Positions 10,078 through 19,671 are shown, counted from the stretch's first letter. The stretch: DNA of 36,191 nucleotides from Treponema sp. (GCA_009788065.1 WQSF01000016.1:1-36191); one strand, 5' to 3'. Notes: generated by a model from the sequence alone, not told the origin. Made by a program: numbers and translations.

Positions 10078-10911
10078 TTAACGAATTTTCACAAACTGTG
10101 AAAAGCCAATAACGGCGGCGGGATAAACAGAAGGCCCGTCGTGATTTCTTCCGCACAACAGCGAACCGTTAACAACTTCGAACGAAGTTTTATCGCTGTT
10201 AAAAATAATGGCGAGAGAACCTGTGTTAACATTTGTTTGTTCAGGCAGTGTTTCTTCAAGAGCCAAACTGACACTGAAAACCGCGTCTATGCGAACTTGT
10301 TTCGCGTTCACGGTGATTTGCCTGTTCGCGTAACCGATATAAGTATAACTTCCCGCTCCGTATCCTTCATAACGCAGAGCGTTATTCCGCTTATGTTCCC
10401 AAGTATCATACCTTTCAACTGCCGCCCGCCTTCCTGTTCCAAATTCGATTATGCAAACGACAGGACCGTCCGGCATATTGACTATAGAACGCCATGTGCC
10501 AAGAAGATAATTCGGCAGGGGAACTTTATCAACAGCGCTGGAGCAGAAACTTGTAATCGAAATATCATTTAAAGTTCTTCCCCTCTCCTGATATTCATTT
10601 AACTGCTGTCCTGACGACGCGTTTACAGTTACAGCCGATGCGATAAAATTGCCACTCTGTATGGAAAGAGCGCCGCGAATGGTATACTCTCCCTTGTCAG
10701 CTCCCTGCGAAGCGTTAAGAGTGCCCCATGAGTTTAATTCGGTTATTATTTTATTAGTTATATTGTTAATATCAGCCGGAGTAACACCTGTACCGGACGC
10801 TTCAAAGAACACCCCAATGGAAGGCGCCCGCTGAGCGTAGACAGCGCTTATGGAAAATATTAAAAGAAAAAGCGTTAGAACAACGCTTTTTTTATAAAAT
10901 TGCGTACACAT
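10078..10911 (-). CDS. Exported hypothetical protein
   Basis: 277-aa ORF with signal peptide (VVLTLFLLIFSISAVYAQ); possible ligand-domain-like Treponema envelope protein. Confidence 0.7.
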   Translation of the reverse strand: MCTQFYKKSVVLTLFLLIFSISAVYAQRAPSIGVFFEASGTGVTPADINNITNKIITELNSWGTLNASQGADKGEYTIRGALSIQSGNFIASAVTVNASSGQQLNEYQERGRTLNDISITSFCSSAVDKVPLPNYLLGTWRSIVNMPDGPVVCIIEFGTGRRAAVERYDTWEHKRNNALRYEGYGAGSYTYIGYANRQITVNAKQVRIDAVFSVSLALEETLPEQTNVNTGSLAIIFNSDKTSFEVVNGSLLCGRNHDGPSVYPAAVIGFSQFVKIR

Positions 10912-10966
10912 ATAGAAATTATATCAAAAATTTGAAAAAAAATCAATTTTTTTCTAATATTTTAAT

Positions 10967-12262
10967 CTATACCAGCTCTCTGCACTCCAAATAAAAGCGT
11001 TTTTCCGCTGAATGACCCATTGAAAAACTCTTTCGCGGCAGAGGGCCAAGACGGGCGACGGTTTCAAAAAGCCCCGACTTTTGCACGGGCGGAAGTAATA
11101 TCCCGGTTGTCCGCCTGTCCGTGTTTTCAGCCAGCCTGAAAACCTCTTCATCGTCATGAATATAATCTATTAACTGCGGATTCTCTCCGGCGAATATATC
11201 CAACAGCGGCTGTAAGGAAGCGGTCGCGATTCCGCCCTCTGATGTCTCGATTAGCGCATAACGACCGCAGGAAATAATGCCAAAACAATTTGGAGCGGAC
11301 GGATTTTTACAAAGACGCGCAAGCTCTTCGCTGCTTTCAATATTACGGCAGGAAAAACCCGGCATTTTGGAAAGCAGCGCGACAGCATCATCAAAACCAA
11401 TATCAAAAACAACACGGTGAATCGGTTCAAACTGAATTGTAGGATCGTAAATATTTTCGATTTCCACAAGCGCGTATCTGCAGGGGTGCGTCATTTCCGC
11501 GCCTTTGCTTTTCAATTCCTCCCAAATGCCTCTTGCCGCAGCAAGAGAATGATTTCCGTCGCCTACAGCGCAGAGGAAAGGTTTTCCGTCGCTGCCCGGG
11601 TAACGGTTTATGGAACGGTTAAGCAATTCGCCAAGTTTTTCTTTAACAAAAGCGATGTCGCTTTCTTCATTAACCAGCCATCCTGTAACATGACCTGAAT
11701 CCATCATTAAAGGTATATCGTAAACAGGAGCTGTATTTTTTATTTTTTCTCCAAGCTCGGACAAAAGACTGTCCGTATCGTCATCAATAAGCGCAAGAAC
11801 ATGCGGAAGTTCAAGCGGCGCGCCTCTTCGAATATCCATTCTTGGAGGCAGGCGCTCCGGTACAGTACCTTCCGTACAGCGGATTAAATGCCGCGCCTCG
11901 GGATGCCAGTCGTATTGTTCAAGATCGATAACAGCGATAAGCCCGCGTCTTTTTTTCTGATACGGCGTATCTCTTTCAATATAAATAAATCCTTTCTTCG
12001 GTTCGGCGAAAACACCGCTTTGTAAATATTTTTTCATTTCTGAATGAATATCTGTTATTCTTTTCGCAGCGTTACTGTCAGCTAAAAAAACTTCCGGGAA
12101 AATTAAATTCAAAGTTGACGGCCTGCCGGCGGCGTTCTCCTTCACCTTTTCCCAATAATCCCTGTCCTGCGTAAATTGATCACAGGCAATCACAGGCCAC
12201 TTTGATAAATTGCCGCTTTTCGGCAGCAGTATTGAAGGTACCTCAACTCCTAAATTACTCAT
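10967..12262 (-). CDS. DUF1015 family protein
   Basis: WPVIACDQFTQDRDYWEKV and CAVGDGNHSLAAARGIWEELK, characteristic of DUF1015. Confidence 0.88.
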   Translation of the reverse strand: MSNLGVEVPSILLPKSGNLSKWPVIACDQFTQDRDYWEKVKENAAGRPSTLNLIFPEVFLADSNAAKRITDIHSEMKKYLQSGVFAEPKKGFIYIERDTPYQKKRRGLIAVIDLEQYDWHPEARHLIRCTEGTVPERLPPRMDIRRGAPLELPHVLALIDDDTDSLLSELGEKIKNTAPVYDIPLMMDSGHVTGWLVNEESDIAFVKEKLGELLNRSINRYPGSDGKPFLCAVGDGNHSLAAARGIWEELKSKGAEMTHPCRYALVEIENIYDPTIQFEPIHRVVFDIGFDDAVALLSKMPGFSCRNIESSEELARLCKNPSAPNCFGIISCGRYALIETSEGGIATASLQPLLDIFAGENPQLIDYIHDDEEVFRLAENTDRRTTGILLPPVQKSGLFETVARLGPLPRKSFSMGHSAEKRFYLECRELV

Positions 12263-12309
12263 AATATAACATTGTAGCGGAATTATAAAATAAAGACTAT
12301 AATCATAAA

Positions 12310-13710
12310 ATGCAGCTTCAGAGACCGGCTTTTCTTCAGGAACAGCGCCTCAAGATGAATCCGCAGATGCTTCAGTCCATCAAATTAATGGAACTGCCGA
12401 TTGCGGAATTACGCGAAAGAATTGAACAGGAACTTGAACGCAATCCCGCTCTGGAATTAATCGAAGATAAAAGCACTGTTCCGCTCGACGAGCAGGAAAC
12501 CAAAAACAGCGAAAAATATGAATATTTTGAAACCACTTCAGATCCGGGACGCAGAAGCAGCTCTCGGGCATCGGAAGAACACAGACGTTTTATCGAAGGC
12601 GCTCTTACACGCCCGGAAACTTTACAGGAAAATCTTTTGCGCCAGCTTCAACTGGAACCAGTTTGTATGGAATTAAGATCTCTTGCAGAAACTTTAATTC
12701 AAAATCTTGACGACAACGGTTTTCATAAAGAAAATCCGAACACACTGTATACAGAACCTCAGCCTCGTCTCGCAGAAGCGAAAAGACTGGTTCAAAGTCT
12801 TGAGCCGACCGGGTGCTGCGTAAAAGATTACCGCGAATCACTTGCCGTTCAAATCGCGCTTTTTTCCGATAATCCCATCGCGCGGGCGCAGAAACGCAGA
12901 GAGATAAAAGACAGGGAAGAAGTCCCGGTAATAGAAATAATATTAGACAATCTGGAGCTTGTCGAACGCGAGAAATTTACTGTTCTTGCAAGAAAATTAA
13001 ATATCAATGAAGATGATACAGTCGCCATCTGTGAATTTATAAAAACGCTTTCACCGTTTCCGGGGAGAGCGTTCGCGTCAATGTCACAGGTGCGTTACGT
13101 TGTACCTGACATTAAAGTAATAAGAGACAACGATCAGTTTACCATCAACCTGAACGATGAAGCTTTTCCGGTGCTTGGATTAAATTCAAACTTTGAAAAA
13201 TTCGGCGATTCAAAGGACAGGGCGGCAAGAGATTTCGCGCGCGAGAATATCAGGGAAGCAAAACTTTTTATCAGTCATTTAAACCAGCGGAGCCAGACGC
13301 TGATCCGGGTTGCCAGCGCAATTCTTGAATTCCAGCGCGCTTTTTTTATAAACGGTCCAAAATCACTTGCACCGCTCACTCTGGGAGACATCGCAAAAGA
13401 ACTTGATATCCATGAAACGACGGTTTCACGCACCGCAAACGGAAAATATATGCAGACAGAATGGGGTATTTTTGAAATTCGGTATTTTTTTACCAATTCA
13501 ATAAGCGGCTCAGGGTCTAACAGGTCGCAGTTTTCAAAAGAAAGCGTAAAAGAGACAATAAAAGAAATTATCGCTACAGAAAACCGAATTTTGTCAGATC
13601 AGGAGATTTCTGTCCTTTTAAGCGAAAAGGGAATTGCGCTAGCGCGAAGAACTGTGGCAAAATATAGAAAGGAACTTGATATGGGCTCTTCATACAGCCG
13701 GAGGCTGTAA
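12310..13710 (+). CDS. rpoN: RNA polymerase sigma-54 factor
   Basis: Glutamine-rich region I (QEQRLKMNPQMLQSIKLMELPIAEL), LGDIAKELDIHETTVSRTANGKYMQTEWGIFEIRYFF and a degenerate RpoN box ARRTVAKYRKELDM. Confidence 0.97.
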   Translation: MQLQRPAFLQEQRLKMNPQMLQSIKLMELPIAELRERIEQELERNPALELIEDKSTVPLDEQETKNSEKYEYFETTSDPGRRSSSRASEEHRRFIEGALTRPETLQENLLRQLQLEPVCMELRSLAETLIQNLDDNGFHKENPNTLYTEPQPRLAEAKRLVQSLEPTGCCVKDYRESLAVQIALFSDNPIARAQKRREIKDREEVPVIEIILDNLELVEREKFTVLARKLNINEDDTVAICEFIKTLSPFPGRAFASMSQVRYVVPDIKVIRDNDQFTINLNDEAFPVLGLNSNFEKFGDSKDRAARDFARENIREAKLFISHLNQRSQTLIRVASAILEFQRAFFINGPKSLAPLTLGDIAKELDIHETTVSRTANGKYMQTEWGIFEIRYFFTNSISGSGSNRSQFSKESVKETIKEIIATENRILSDQEISVLLSEKGIALARRTVAKYRKELDMGSSYSRRL

Positions 13711-13728
13711 CAACCGAAGGTTGTAGCA
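13692..13728. terminator. Tandem mini-hairpins at the rpoN 3' end
   Basis: TACAGCC-GGA-GGCTGTA (overlapping the rpoN stop) followed by ACAACC-GAA-GGTTGT. Confidence 0.45.
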
Positions 13729-13753
13729 ATTAAATTATTTTGGGAGGTTTAAA

Positions 13754-14044
13754 ATGAACTTAGACATTAAAGCGTTGCATTTTTCATTACATGATGACGC
13801 CAGGGAGTATCTTAACAAAAAAATAGAAAGGATTCGCAATGCGGAAAATATGATAGTTGATCTTCTTATTACAATAAAAAGAGAAAAAGATTTTAATGTC
13901 GAAGCCACGGTGAATTTCCGCTGGGGTGTTTCTATCCATGTAGAAGAAGAAGATTTTGAACTGACCAAAGCAATCGATAAAATGATGGATAAACTCGAAA
14001 CGAAAATAACCAAAGAAAAAGAAAAGGTGAAGGAAAAACGGTAA
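13754..14044 (+). CDS. hpf: Ribosome hibernation promoting factor / RaiA family
   Basis: 96-aa protein (MNLDIKALHFSLHDDAREYLNKKIERI...) immediately downstream of rpoN, a common gene pairing. Confidence 0.85.
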   Translation: MNLDIKALHFSLHDDAREYLNKKIERIRNAENMIVDLLITIKREKDFNVEATVNFRWGVSIHVEEEDFELTKAIDKMMDKLETKITKEKEKVKEKR

Positions 14045-14050
14045 CTCATC

Positions 14051-15202
14051 TTGGAAAAACACACCTCCGTCTTTTCAGCGCGTCTAGAAAAATTTTACAG
14101 TTGGATGTCTCAGGAAGGTATCGCTCTTGTCATGCTCGAAGATTGCGAAGCGAGGCGGGATTTAAATATCCGCTGGCTTACAGGGCACCCCGGAGACGCG
14201 CTGCTTTTTCTTTCGACTGTGGAGCCGAGAGCGATACTAATCGCATGGGATGTAAACCTCGCAAAACTCTACGCCGCGCAGTCCCCTGCCCTGGTCACGT
14301 CCTACAATGATTTTGACAGAAAACCGCGCAAGGCGATTAACGCGATTGCTAAGAAACTGGGCATTCCCGCCGGTTCACGAATCGAAATACCCTGCGCAAC
14401 ACCCTACCCTGTTTTTCTTGACTATGTCGGCGAACTTACGGATTTTGACGTTCTTTGCAGGGAGAACGGCGCTGAATCGGAACTGAGAAAATTACGCGCG
14501 GTTAAAGACGAAGAAGAGATCGCCATTACGCGAAAAGCCGCGGCTATAACAAACGAGTTAATTGACACTCTGGAAAAAAACGTTGTTTCCGGGAAAATAA
14601 AAACCGAGGCGGACGCGGCTTTGCTCATTCAAGCGGAAACACGTAAAGCGGGCTGCGAAGGAACAAGTTTTGAAACGCTTGCGGCAGGACCGGATCGCAG
14701 TTTCGCCATTCACGCGTTTCCGGCATGGACATACGCTCCGTTCGGAACGAAGGGACTTTCCATTTTGGATTTTGGAGTAAAACTCGGCGGCTACTGCACC
14801 GATGTAACTCTTACCTTTACGCGCGACCTTGACGCAAAGCAGGAGAAACTGGTAAATCTGGTGGAAAAAGCCGCGAAACTCGCGATTTCTATGGCGCATA
14901 ACGGAACGCGTGCAAGAGACATCGCCTCGGCAGTCGATGAGCTTTTTGCCAAATCAAAAAAGAAAATGCCTCACGGTCTTGGACACGGCATCGGCGTTCA
15001 GGAACACGAATACCCCGTAATCAGAAACTCAAGCGACAATGAATGGGTTTTGGAAAGCGGCATGATTTTTACCATTGAACCGGGTTTGTACGACCCCCTT
15101 CTCGGCGGCTGCCGGCTTGAAAATGATATTCTCATAACCGGGTCCGATTCACAGCCCGGATATGAAATCCTTACGACAGCCCGTATTATCAAGCTAGGCT
15201 AA
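14051..15202 (+). CDS. M24 family metallopeptidase (Xaa-Pro aminopeptidase-like)
   Basis: LDFGVKLGGYCTDVTLTFT, MPHGLGHGIGVQEHEYP and MIFTIEPGLY metal-site motifs; TTG start. Confidence 0.93.
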   Translation: MEKHTSVFSARLEKFYSWMSQEGIALVMLEDCEARRDLNIRWLTGHPGDALLFLSTVEPRAILIAWDVNLAKLYAAQSPALVTSYNDFDRKPRKAINAIAKKLGIPAGSRIEIPCATPYPVFLDYVGELTDFDVLCRENGAESELRKLRAVKDEEEIAITRKAAAITNELIDTLEKNVVSGKIKTEADAALLIQAETRKAGCEGTSFETLAAGPDRSFAIHAFPAWTYAPFGTKGLSILDFGVKLGGYCTDVTLTFTRDLDAKQEKLVNLVEKAAKLAISMAHNGTRARDIASAVDELFAKSKKKMPHGLGHGIGVQEHEYPVIRNSSDNEWVLESGMIFTIEPGLYDPLLGGCRLENDILITGSDSQPGYEILTTARIIKLG

Positions 15203-15232
15203 TCCGGTTAAATCCAGTATTCTATTAATATC

Positions 15233-16465
15233 ATGAAAGTATGGATTAAATTTTTAATCGGCGCTGTTTTAGGAATGGTAATCGGTTTTCTTCTACCGGA
15301 TAATGAAAAAGTTTTTCAGATTCTCTCATGGCTTGAGAAACTGGCAATCGGCATAGGCAGATACTCGGTTATCCCCGTTTTAGTTTTCTCCCTGACGGTC
15401 GCGGTATACGAACTTCGCATGGACGAACAATTTTGGTCCATGATATTCAAAAATTTTATATTTATAGTCGCGGCTTCGGCCTTTGTAATATTCTCAGGTA
15501 TTGTAGCGACAATGATTTTTTCTCCGGGACGCATACCGATAGAGACAGTCGAACAGCTTGAAGTCCTGGGACTCAATGTCGGAGACAACATTCTGGCTAT
15601 TTTCCCGCACAACATGCTAAGCGTTCTTTCAACCAACGGCGCCTATCTTTTCCCGGTCTGCGTATTCGCGTTCTTCCTCGGCATGGGATTGAACTACGAC
15701 CGCAACTATTCCAAGCCTGTCATCTCGCTTGTAGATTCGCTTTCGCGTATTTTTTACCACGTCGTTTCCTTCTTTTCCGAAATCCTCGGATTTGTGTTGA
15801 TCGTTTTAGCGGCTTTCTGGGCTGTCCGTTTTTCTGACATTTTGCAGGCAAAAGTCTACAGGGATTTAATCATCCTTTTAGGCGCATTCAGCGTTGTGTT
15901 ATGTTTCGGAATTATGCCGCTTTTCCTGTATCTGTTAAAACCAAAAACCAATCCGTGGCGCGTTCTTTACGGTTTCCTCGGTCCTGCGATCACCGCCTTC
16001 TTTTCAGGCGATGTGAATTTTGCCATCCCGGTTTTAATGAGTCACTCAAAAGAAAATTTCGGCATACGCAGACGATCAAGCGCTCTTTCCATGACACTGT
16101 TCACAACATTCTGCAGATGCGGCAGCGCGATGGTAGCCGCGGCGGCGTTCATCGTCATTATTAAATCATATTCGTACCTGAGAATCGGCACGCTGGATTT
16201 ATTTACAATCGGTATTTTCGCCTTCGGCATTTCATTTGTCCTTGCCCGCAATCCCGGCGACGGCGCTTTTATCGCGCTCGCCGCTCTCTGCCTCTCCTAC
16301 GGCGGCGGCGAATACCGCGCGGGCTATCTTATCTTAAAACCAATGGCATTTTATCTTATAGCAATCGGCGCCTTTATAGACGTAATGTTAAACGCCTTCG
16401 GCACCTATGTGATAGCGCGAATGAACGGATTTATTGAAGAGAAGAATCTGGTTCATTTCATATAA
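15233..16465 (+). CDS. Dicarboxylate/amino acid:cation symporter (DAACS family)
   Basis: Multi-TM protein with DAACS-like N-terminus (FLLPDNEKVFQILSWLEKLAIGIGRYSVIPVLVFSLTVAVYEL) and serine-rich reentrant-loop-like segments. Confidence 0.85.
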   Translation: MKVWIKFLIGAVLGMVIGFLLPDNEKVFQILSWLEKLAIGIGRYSVIPVLVFSLTVAVYELRMDEQFWSMIFKNFIFIVAASAFVIFSGIVATMIFSPGRIPIETVEQLEVLGLNVGDNILAIFPHNMLSVLSTNGAYLFPVCVFAFFLGMGLNYDRNYSKPVISLVDSLSRIFYHVVSFFSEILGFVLIVLAAFWAVRFSDILQAKVYRDLIILLGAFSVVLCFGIMPLFLYLLKPKTNPWRVLYGFLGPAITAFFSGDVNFAIPVLMSHSKENFGIRRRSSALSMTLFTTFCRCGSAMVAAAAFIVIIKSYSYLRIGTLDLFTIGIFAFGISFVLARNPGDGAFIALAALCLSYGGGEYRAGYLILKPMAFYLIAIGAFIDVMLNAFGTYVIARMNGFIEEKNLVHFI

Positions 16466-17205
16466 TGAGTGACGCAAGAGCATTATTAATAGAAGGAATT
16501 GAAATTCTTTGTGAGAATGATTCTGATATAGAGCTGTTGATTGCGCCTAACAAAGATAAAATTGTCGTGCTGCTCTGCAAGTACACAAACGAGATTGAAA
16601 CATTTAATCCGGCGTATGGGCTTGTAGGCTCGCGTGATACAGAAGAACTGATTATAAAACATATACTCGATTCTCTTGCGCCGATGGGAATAATATCCCG
16701 CCTCCTTTCCTCTCTTTGCGGCCTCCGTACCACTCAGTGTGAAACTTTTTTAATTGCGGATGCCGGTTCCGGCGCCGGGCTGCCTGGAATACCTCTTGCG
16801 ATCGCCATACCTGATGCTGGTTTTACCCTAATCGAGCGTATGGGGCGCAGAGCCGGTTTTTTGCATAATACCAAAGCGGTTTTATCTCTTGCCAACGTAA
16901 ATATTGAAGAGAACGAATTGGAAAAAACAGCAGGCGGTCAATTCGACTTGATCACTTTCCGCGCTTTTGCGCCTCTTGAGCCGAAGCTGTTAAAAACCCT
17001 ATGCAAGGTTTGTAAACCGGACGGAATTATCGCTGCTTACAAGGGCAGGCGCGAAAAGATCGAAGAAGAATTGACATCCTTGCAAAATTTAAACCTTAAT
17101 TACGAAATAATCCCTTACAAAGTACCGTTTTTGGATGAACAAAGACATTTACTTATTTTTAATAATAAATATAGGGCTTTTCGCGCGCACCGTTTGTTAA
17201 TCTAA
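16465..17205 (+). CDS. rsmG: 16S rRNA (guanine-N7)-methyltransferase RsmG
   Basis: ADAGSGAGLPGIPLAIAIPDAGFTLIERMGRRAGFLHNT SAM-binding region typical of RsmG/GidB. Confidence 0.93.
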   Translation: MSDARALLIEGIEILCENDSDIELLIAPNKDKIVVLLCKYTNEIETFNPAYGLVGSRDTEELIIKHILDSLAPMGIISRLLSSLCGLRTTQCETFLIADAGSGAGLPGIPLAIAIPDAGFTLIERMGRRAGFLHNTKAVLSLANVNIEENELEKTAGGQFDLITFRAFAPLEPKLLKTLCKVCKPDGIIAAYKGRREKIEEELTSLQNLNLNYEIIPYKVPFLDEQRHLLIFNNKYRAFRAHRLLI

Positions 17206-17233
17206 TAAAAAACATATATACTTGTTTTCACAT

Positions 17234-17261
17234 TAAAGATGAGGTTAACACCAGCCGATAA
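17234..17261 (+). promoter_or_regulatory. Near-consensus sigma-28 (FliA) promoter upstream of fliS
   Basis: TAAA (17234-17237), 16 nt, GCCGATAA (17254-17261). Consensus TAAA-N15-GCCGATAA. Located 18 nt before the fliS ATG. Confidence 0.7.
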
Positions 17262-17278
17262 TATAGCTTGAGGGGACT

Positions 17279-17722
17279 ATGCCGTATAAAAACGTATCAT
17301 CTACATATAAAGAAACTACCGTAAAAACCGCAGGTCAGGGTCAGTTGATTGTCATGCTTTACGACGAAGCGGTGAGACAAATGACATCCGCCGTTGAACT
17401 CATGCAACTTGAAAAAACCAAAAGAGAACCCGGCAGAATTGAGCAGATCAACAAGGCGGTTATGAAAACCGAGGAAATTATCACAGAATTGCTGGTTTCC
17501 CTTGATTTTGATCAGGGCGGAGACATCTCCAAGAATCTATTCTCATTGTATACATGGTTTAACAAAGAACTTGTGGAAGCAAGCATAAATCATGATATCA
17601 ACAGAATGCTAACGGTAAAGGATATGCTTGCAGATTTAAGAAACACATGGAGCGCGGTTGCAAACCAAAAACCGGCGGAAGCGCCCAGAGAGGCTGTGGT
17701 AGGCCTTAATATTGCCGGTTAA
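17279..17722 (+). CDS. fliS: Flagellar export chaperone FliS
   Basis: YKETTVKTAGQGQLIVMLYDEAVRQMTSAVELM typical of FliS. Confidence 0.92.
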   Translation: MPYKNVSSTYKETTVKTAGQGQLIVMLYDEAVRQMTSAVELMQLEKTKREPGRIEQINKAVMKTEEIITELLVSLDFDQGGDISKNLFSLYTWFNKELVEASINHDINRMLTVKDMLADLRNTWSAVANQKPAEAPREAVVGLNIAG

Positions 17723-17740
17723 CCGAAAAAGGGAGGGAAT

Positions 17741-18268
17741 ATGGCAATTTTAACTGAAGAAATTACAACAACAGAAATTAACTCAGCGGAGCTGGCTCAA
17801 AGAGTCGCAATTTTAAAACGTTTTAAAATACTGCTTTCTCAGCAAAGGGAAAGATTTCGCTCATACCTCGATTTACTCGATAAACAGCAGAATGTAATCG
17901 AATCAGGCAGCGCCGAAGATCTTTTAACCTATGTCGAAATAGAAGAAAAAATCGTCGCGGACATTTTCTCGATCCAAAAGGTTATAGATCCTCTGGAAGA
18001 AATGTACAACGCTGTCGTTTCCAATCAAAATCCAGGTAAAGTACAAGTCTCTGAAAACGGCGAAGAAGTGCCGAGCCTGAAAGCGTCGCTTGAAAAACTT
18101 AAAAATGAAGCTGTCGTCCGCTCTACAAAAAATAAAGAACTTCTCTCCAAGCGAATGTTGGAATTGCGCCAGGAAATCACAACCTTGCGCAACAATCCCT
18201 ACGCCGGAGCCGGAAGAACCGCCTACAGTAACTCCAACAAAGCCTCACTCGTAGACCTGCAAGGCTAA
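17741..18268 (+). CDS. FlgN-like flagellar chaperone / flagellar accessory protein
   Basis: Helical 175-aa protein directly after fliS; FlgN-like pattern (LLSQQRERFRSYLDLLDKQQNVIESGSAEDLLTYVEIEEKIV). Confidence 0.65.
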   Translation: MAILTEEITTTEINSAELAQRVAILKRFKILLSQQRERFRSYLDLLDKQQNVIESGSAEDLLTYVEIEEKIVADIFSIQKVIDPLEEMYNAVVSNQNPGKVQVSENGEEVPSLKASLEKLKNEAVVRSTKNKELLSKRMLELRQEITTLRNNPYAGAGRTAYSNSNKASLVDLQG

Positions 18269-18282
18269 AGAAAGCCAATTAG

Positions 18283-18320
18283 TGGGCGATACTGGGATTG
18301 ACCGTGACTTCTTCGATTTT
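18283..18320 (-). pseudogene. tRNA-Val 3'-half fragment
   Basis: TGGGCGATACTGGGATTGACCGTGACTTCT parallels the 3' half of the adjacent intact tRNA-Val (TGGGCGATACTGGATTCGAACCGGTGGCTTCT) with degraded T-loop. Confidence 0.65.
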
Positions 18321-18343
18321 AACTTTTAAATGAAGATAAATAA

Positions 18344-18416
18344 TGGGCGATACTGGATTCGAACCGGTGGCTTCTACCGTGTGAAGGTAGCACTCTAACC
18401 ACTGAGTTAATCGCCC
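18344..18416 (-). tRNA. tRNA-Val(CAC)
   Basis: Reverse complement GGGCGATTAACTCAGTGGTTAGAGTGCTACCTTCACACGGTAGAAGCCACCGGTTCGAATCCAGTATCGCCCA folds as a cloverleaf; anticodon loop TTCACAC; no encoded CCA. Confidence 0.95.
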
Positions 18417-18424
18417 ATCATTTA

Positions 18425-18458
18425 TCCTTAGCACTCTCCCGCTGAGTTAATCGTCCAC
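18425..18458 (-). pseudogene. tRNA 5'-half fragment
   Basis: Reverse complement GTGGACGATTAACTCAGCGGGAGAGTGCTAAGGA retains acceptor-5' and D-arm features but has no T-arm downstream. Confidence 0.6.
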
Positions 18459-18503
18459 AAATTACTTTTGTCAAAAATCGTGGCTTCTACCGGGTGTCAT
18501 TGC

Positions 18504-18525
18504 CGGGCGGCTGAATAGCCGCCCG
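18504..18525. repeat. Perfect hairpin among tRNA fragments
   Basis: CGGGCGGCT-GAAT-AGCCGCCCG, 9-bp perfect stem. Confidence 0.7.
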
Positions 18526-18565
18526 TATAATCCTTCCTTATAATGCGCGACCTGAAGGGTCGTTT

Positions 18566-18597
18566 GGTAGTACTCTAACCACTGAGTTAATCGCCCA
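18566..18597 (-). pseudogene. tRNA-Val 5'-half fragment
   Basis: Reverse complement TGGGCGATTAACTCAGTGGTTAGAGTACTACC is nearly identical to the 5' half of the intact tRNA-Val, then diverges into a CGACC-TGAAG-GGTCG hairpin. Confidence 0.7.
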
Positions 18598-18602
18598 AAC
18601 TG

Positions 18603-19595
18603 TTATTCTGTTTTTGCTGTGTCGTCGGCGGCAGTGTCTGTCGGAGAAAAATTGATGTTCTTTACAAACTCGCAGGCTTCCTTGGCGCCGACTTCCCTGT
18701 TCATGCCGCTGTCTTCCCATTCCACTGAAAGCGGACCTTTGTAGTTGATCGCGTTTAGCTCGCGGATGAAGTTTTCAAAGTCAACATCGCCGTGTCCCGG
18801 CGAGCGGAAATTCCAGCCGCGTCTGACATCGCCGAAATTCAAGAAAGAGCCGAGTATACTGGATTTGCCGTCCAATGTTACCGCTGTGTCTTTCATGTGA
18901 ACATGCAGTAACTGTCTGTGGAAATCACGAATAAAAAGCGCAGGACTTACACCCTGCCATACAAGATGAGACGGATCAAGGTTGAATCCGAGAGTTTTAC
19001 GATTCTTAAATTCCTTAAGAAGCCGTTCCGCGGTGTAGTAGTCGAAGGCGATTTGCGCGGGATGAACTTCCAGCGCGTATTTAATTCCGTTCTTGTCAAA
19101 GTCGTCAAAAATAGGAGTCCAGGCTTTGATGATCTGCGCATACGCGTCTGTTATCATCTGCTCGGTTACCTGCGGAATGGAATACCAATACGCCCAAATC
19201 GGGTTTCCCATAAAACCTGTTACGATTTTTACGCCGAGGTTCTTCGCAGCGACAGCGGCGTATTTCATTTCCTGAGCCGCCCATTTGCGAATCTCATCAG
19301 GTTTTGTACCCGCTCCCTGCGGGATAAGAGCGGCGATACGAGGATCGGGATTGTCGCCGACACACTGACCGATAAGATGGGTTCCGATTGCAAATACTTT
19401 TAATCCGAAATTTTTTAATATATTTTTTCGTTCTTCAACATACTTGGCGTCAGTCGCGGCTTTCTTTAAATCTAAGTGATCGCCCAAACAGGCAATTTCT
19501 ATCCCTTCATAACCGAAGGATTTTGCTTTTTCGCAGAATTTCTCAAAGGGCATGTCCGCCCACTGTCCAGAAAATAATGTTATTGGTCTTGACAT
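18603..19595 (-). CDS. Sugar phosphate isomerase/epimerase (xylose-isomerase-like TIM barrel)
   Basis: GYEGIEIACLGDHLD, EVHPAQIAFDYYTAERLL, GFNLDPSHLVWQGVSP, HMKDT, GHGDVDFENFIREL motifs; start MSRPITLFSGQWADM preferred. Confidence 0.85.
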   Translation of the reverse strand: MSRPITLFSGQWADMPFEKFCEKAKSFGYEGIEIACLGDHLDLKKAATDAKYVEERKNILKNFGLKVFAIGTHLIGQCVGDNPDPRIAALIPQGAGTKPDEIRKWAAQEMKYAAVAAKNLGVKIVTGFMGNPIWAYWYSIPQVTEQMITDAYAQIIKAWTPIFDDFDKNGIKYALEVHPAQIAFDYYTAERLLKEFKNRKTLGFNLDPSHLVWQGVSPALFIRDFHRQLLHVHMKDTAVTLDGKSSILGSFLNFGDVRRGWNFRSPGHGDVDFENFIRELNAINYKGPLSVEWEDSGMNREVGAKEACEFVKNINFSPTDTAADDTAKTE

Positions 19596-19671
19596 ATATA
19601 CCTCCAAGGGGATCGTTTGGCTATGATAGAATAATAATAAACAAAATGCAAGTATATAAACAAGGGAATAT

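Noticed and set aside
10141-10572. 143-aa plus-strand ORF opposite 10078-10911
   Set aside because: No domain-like composition; the minus-strand ORF has a signal peptide and is more credible.
14558-14899. 113-aa minus-strand ORF
   Set aside because: Antisense to the well-supported M24 peptidase.
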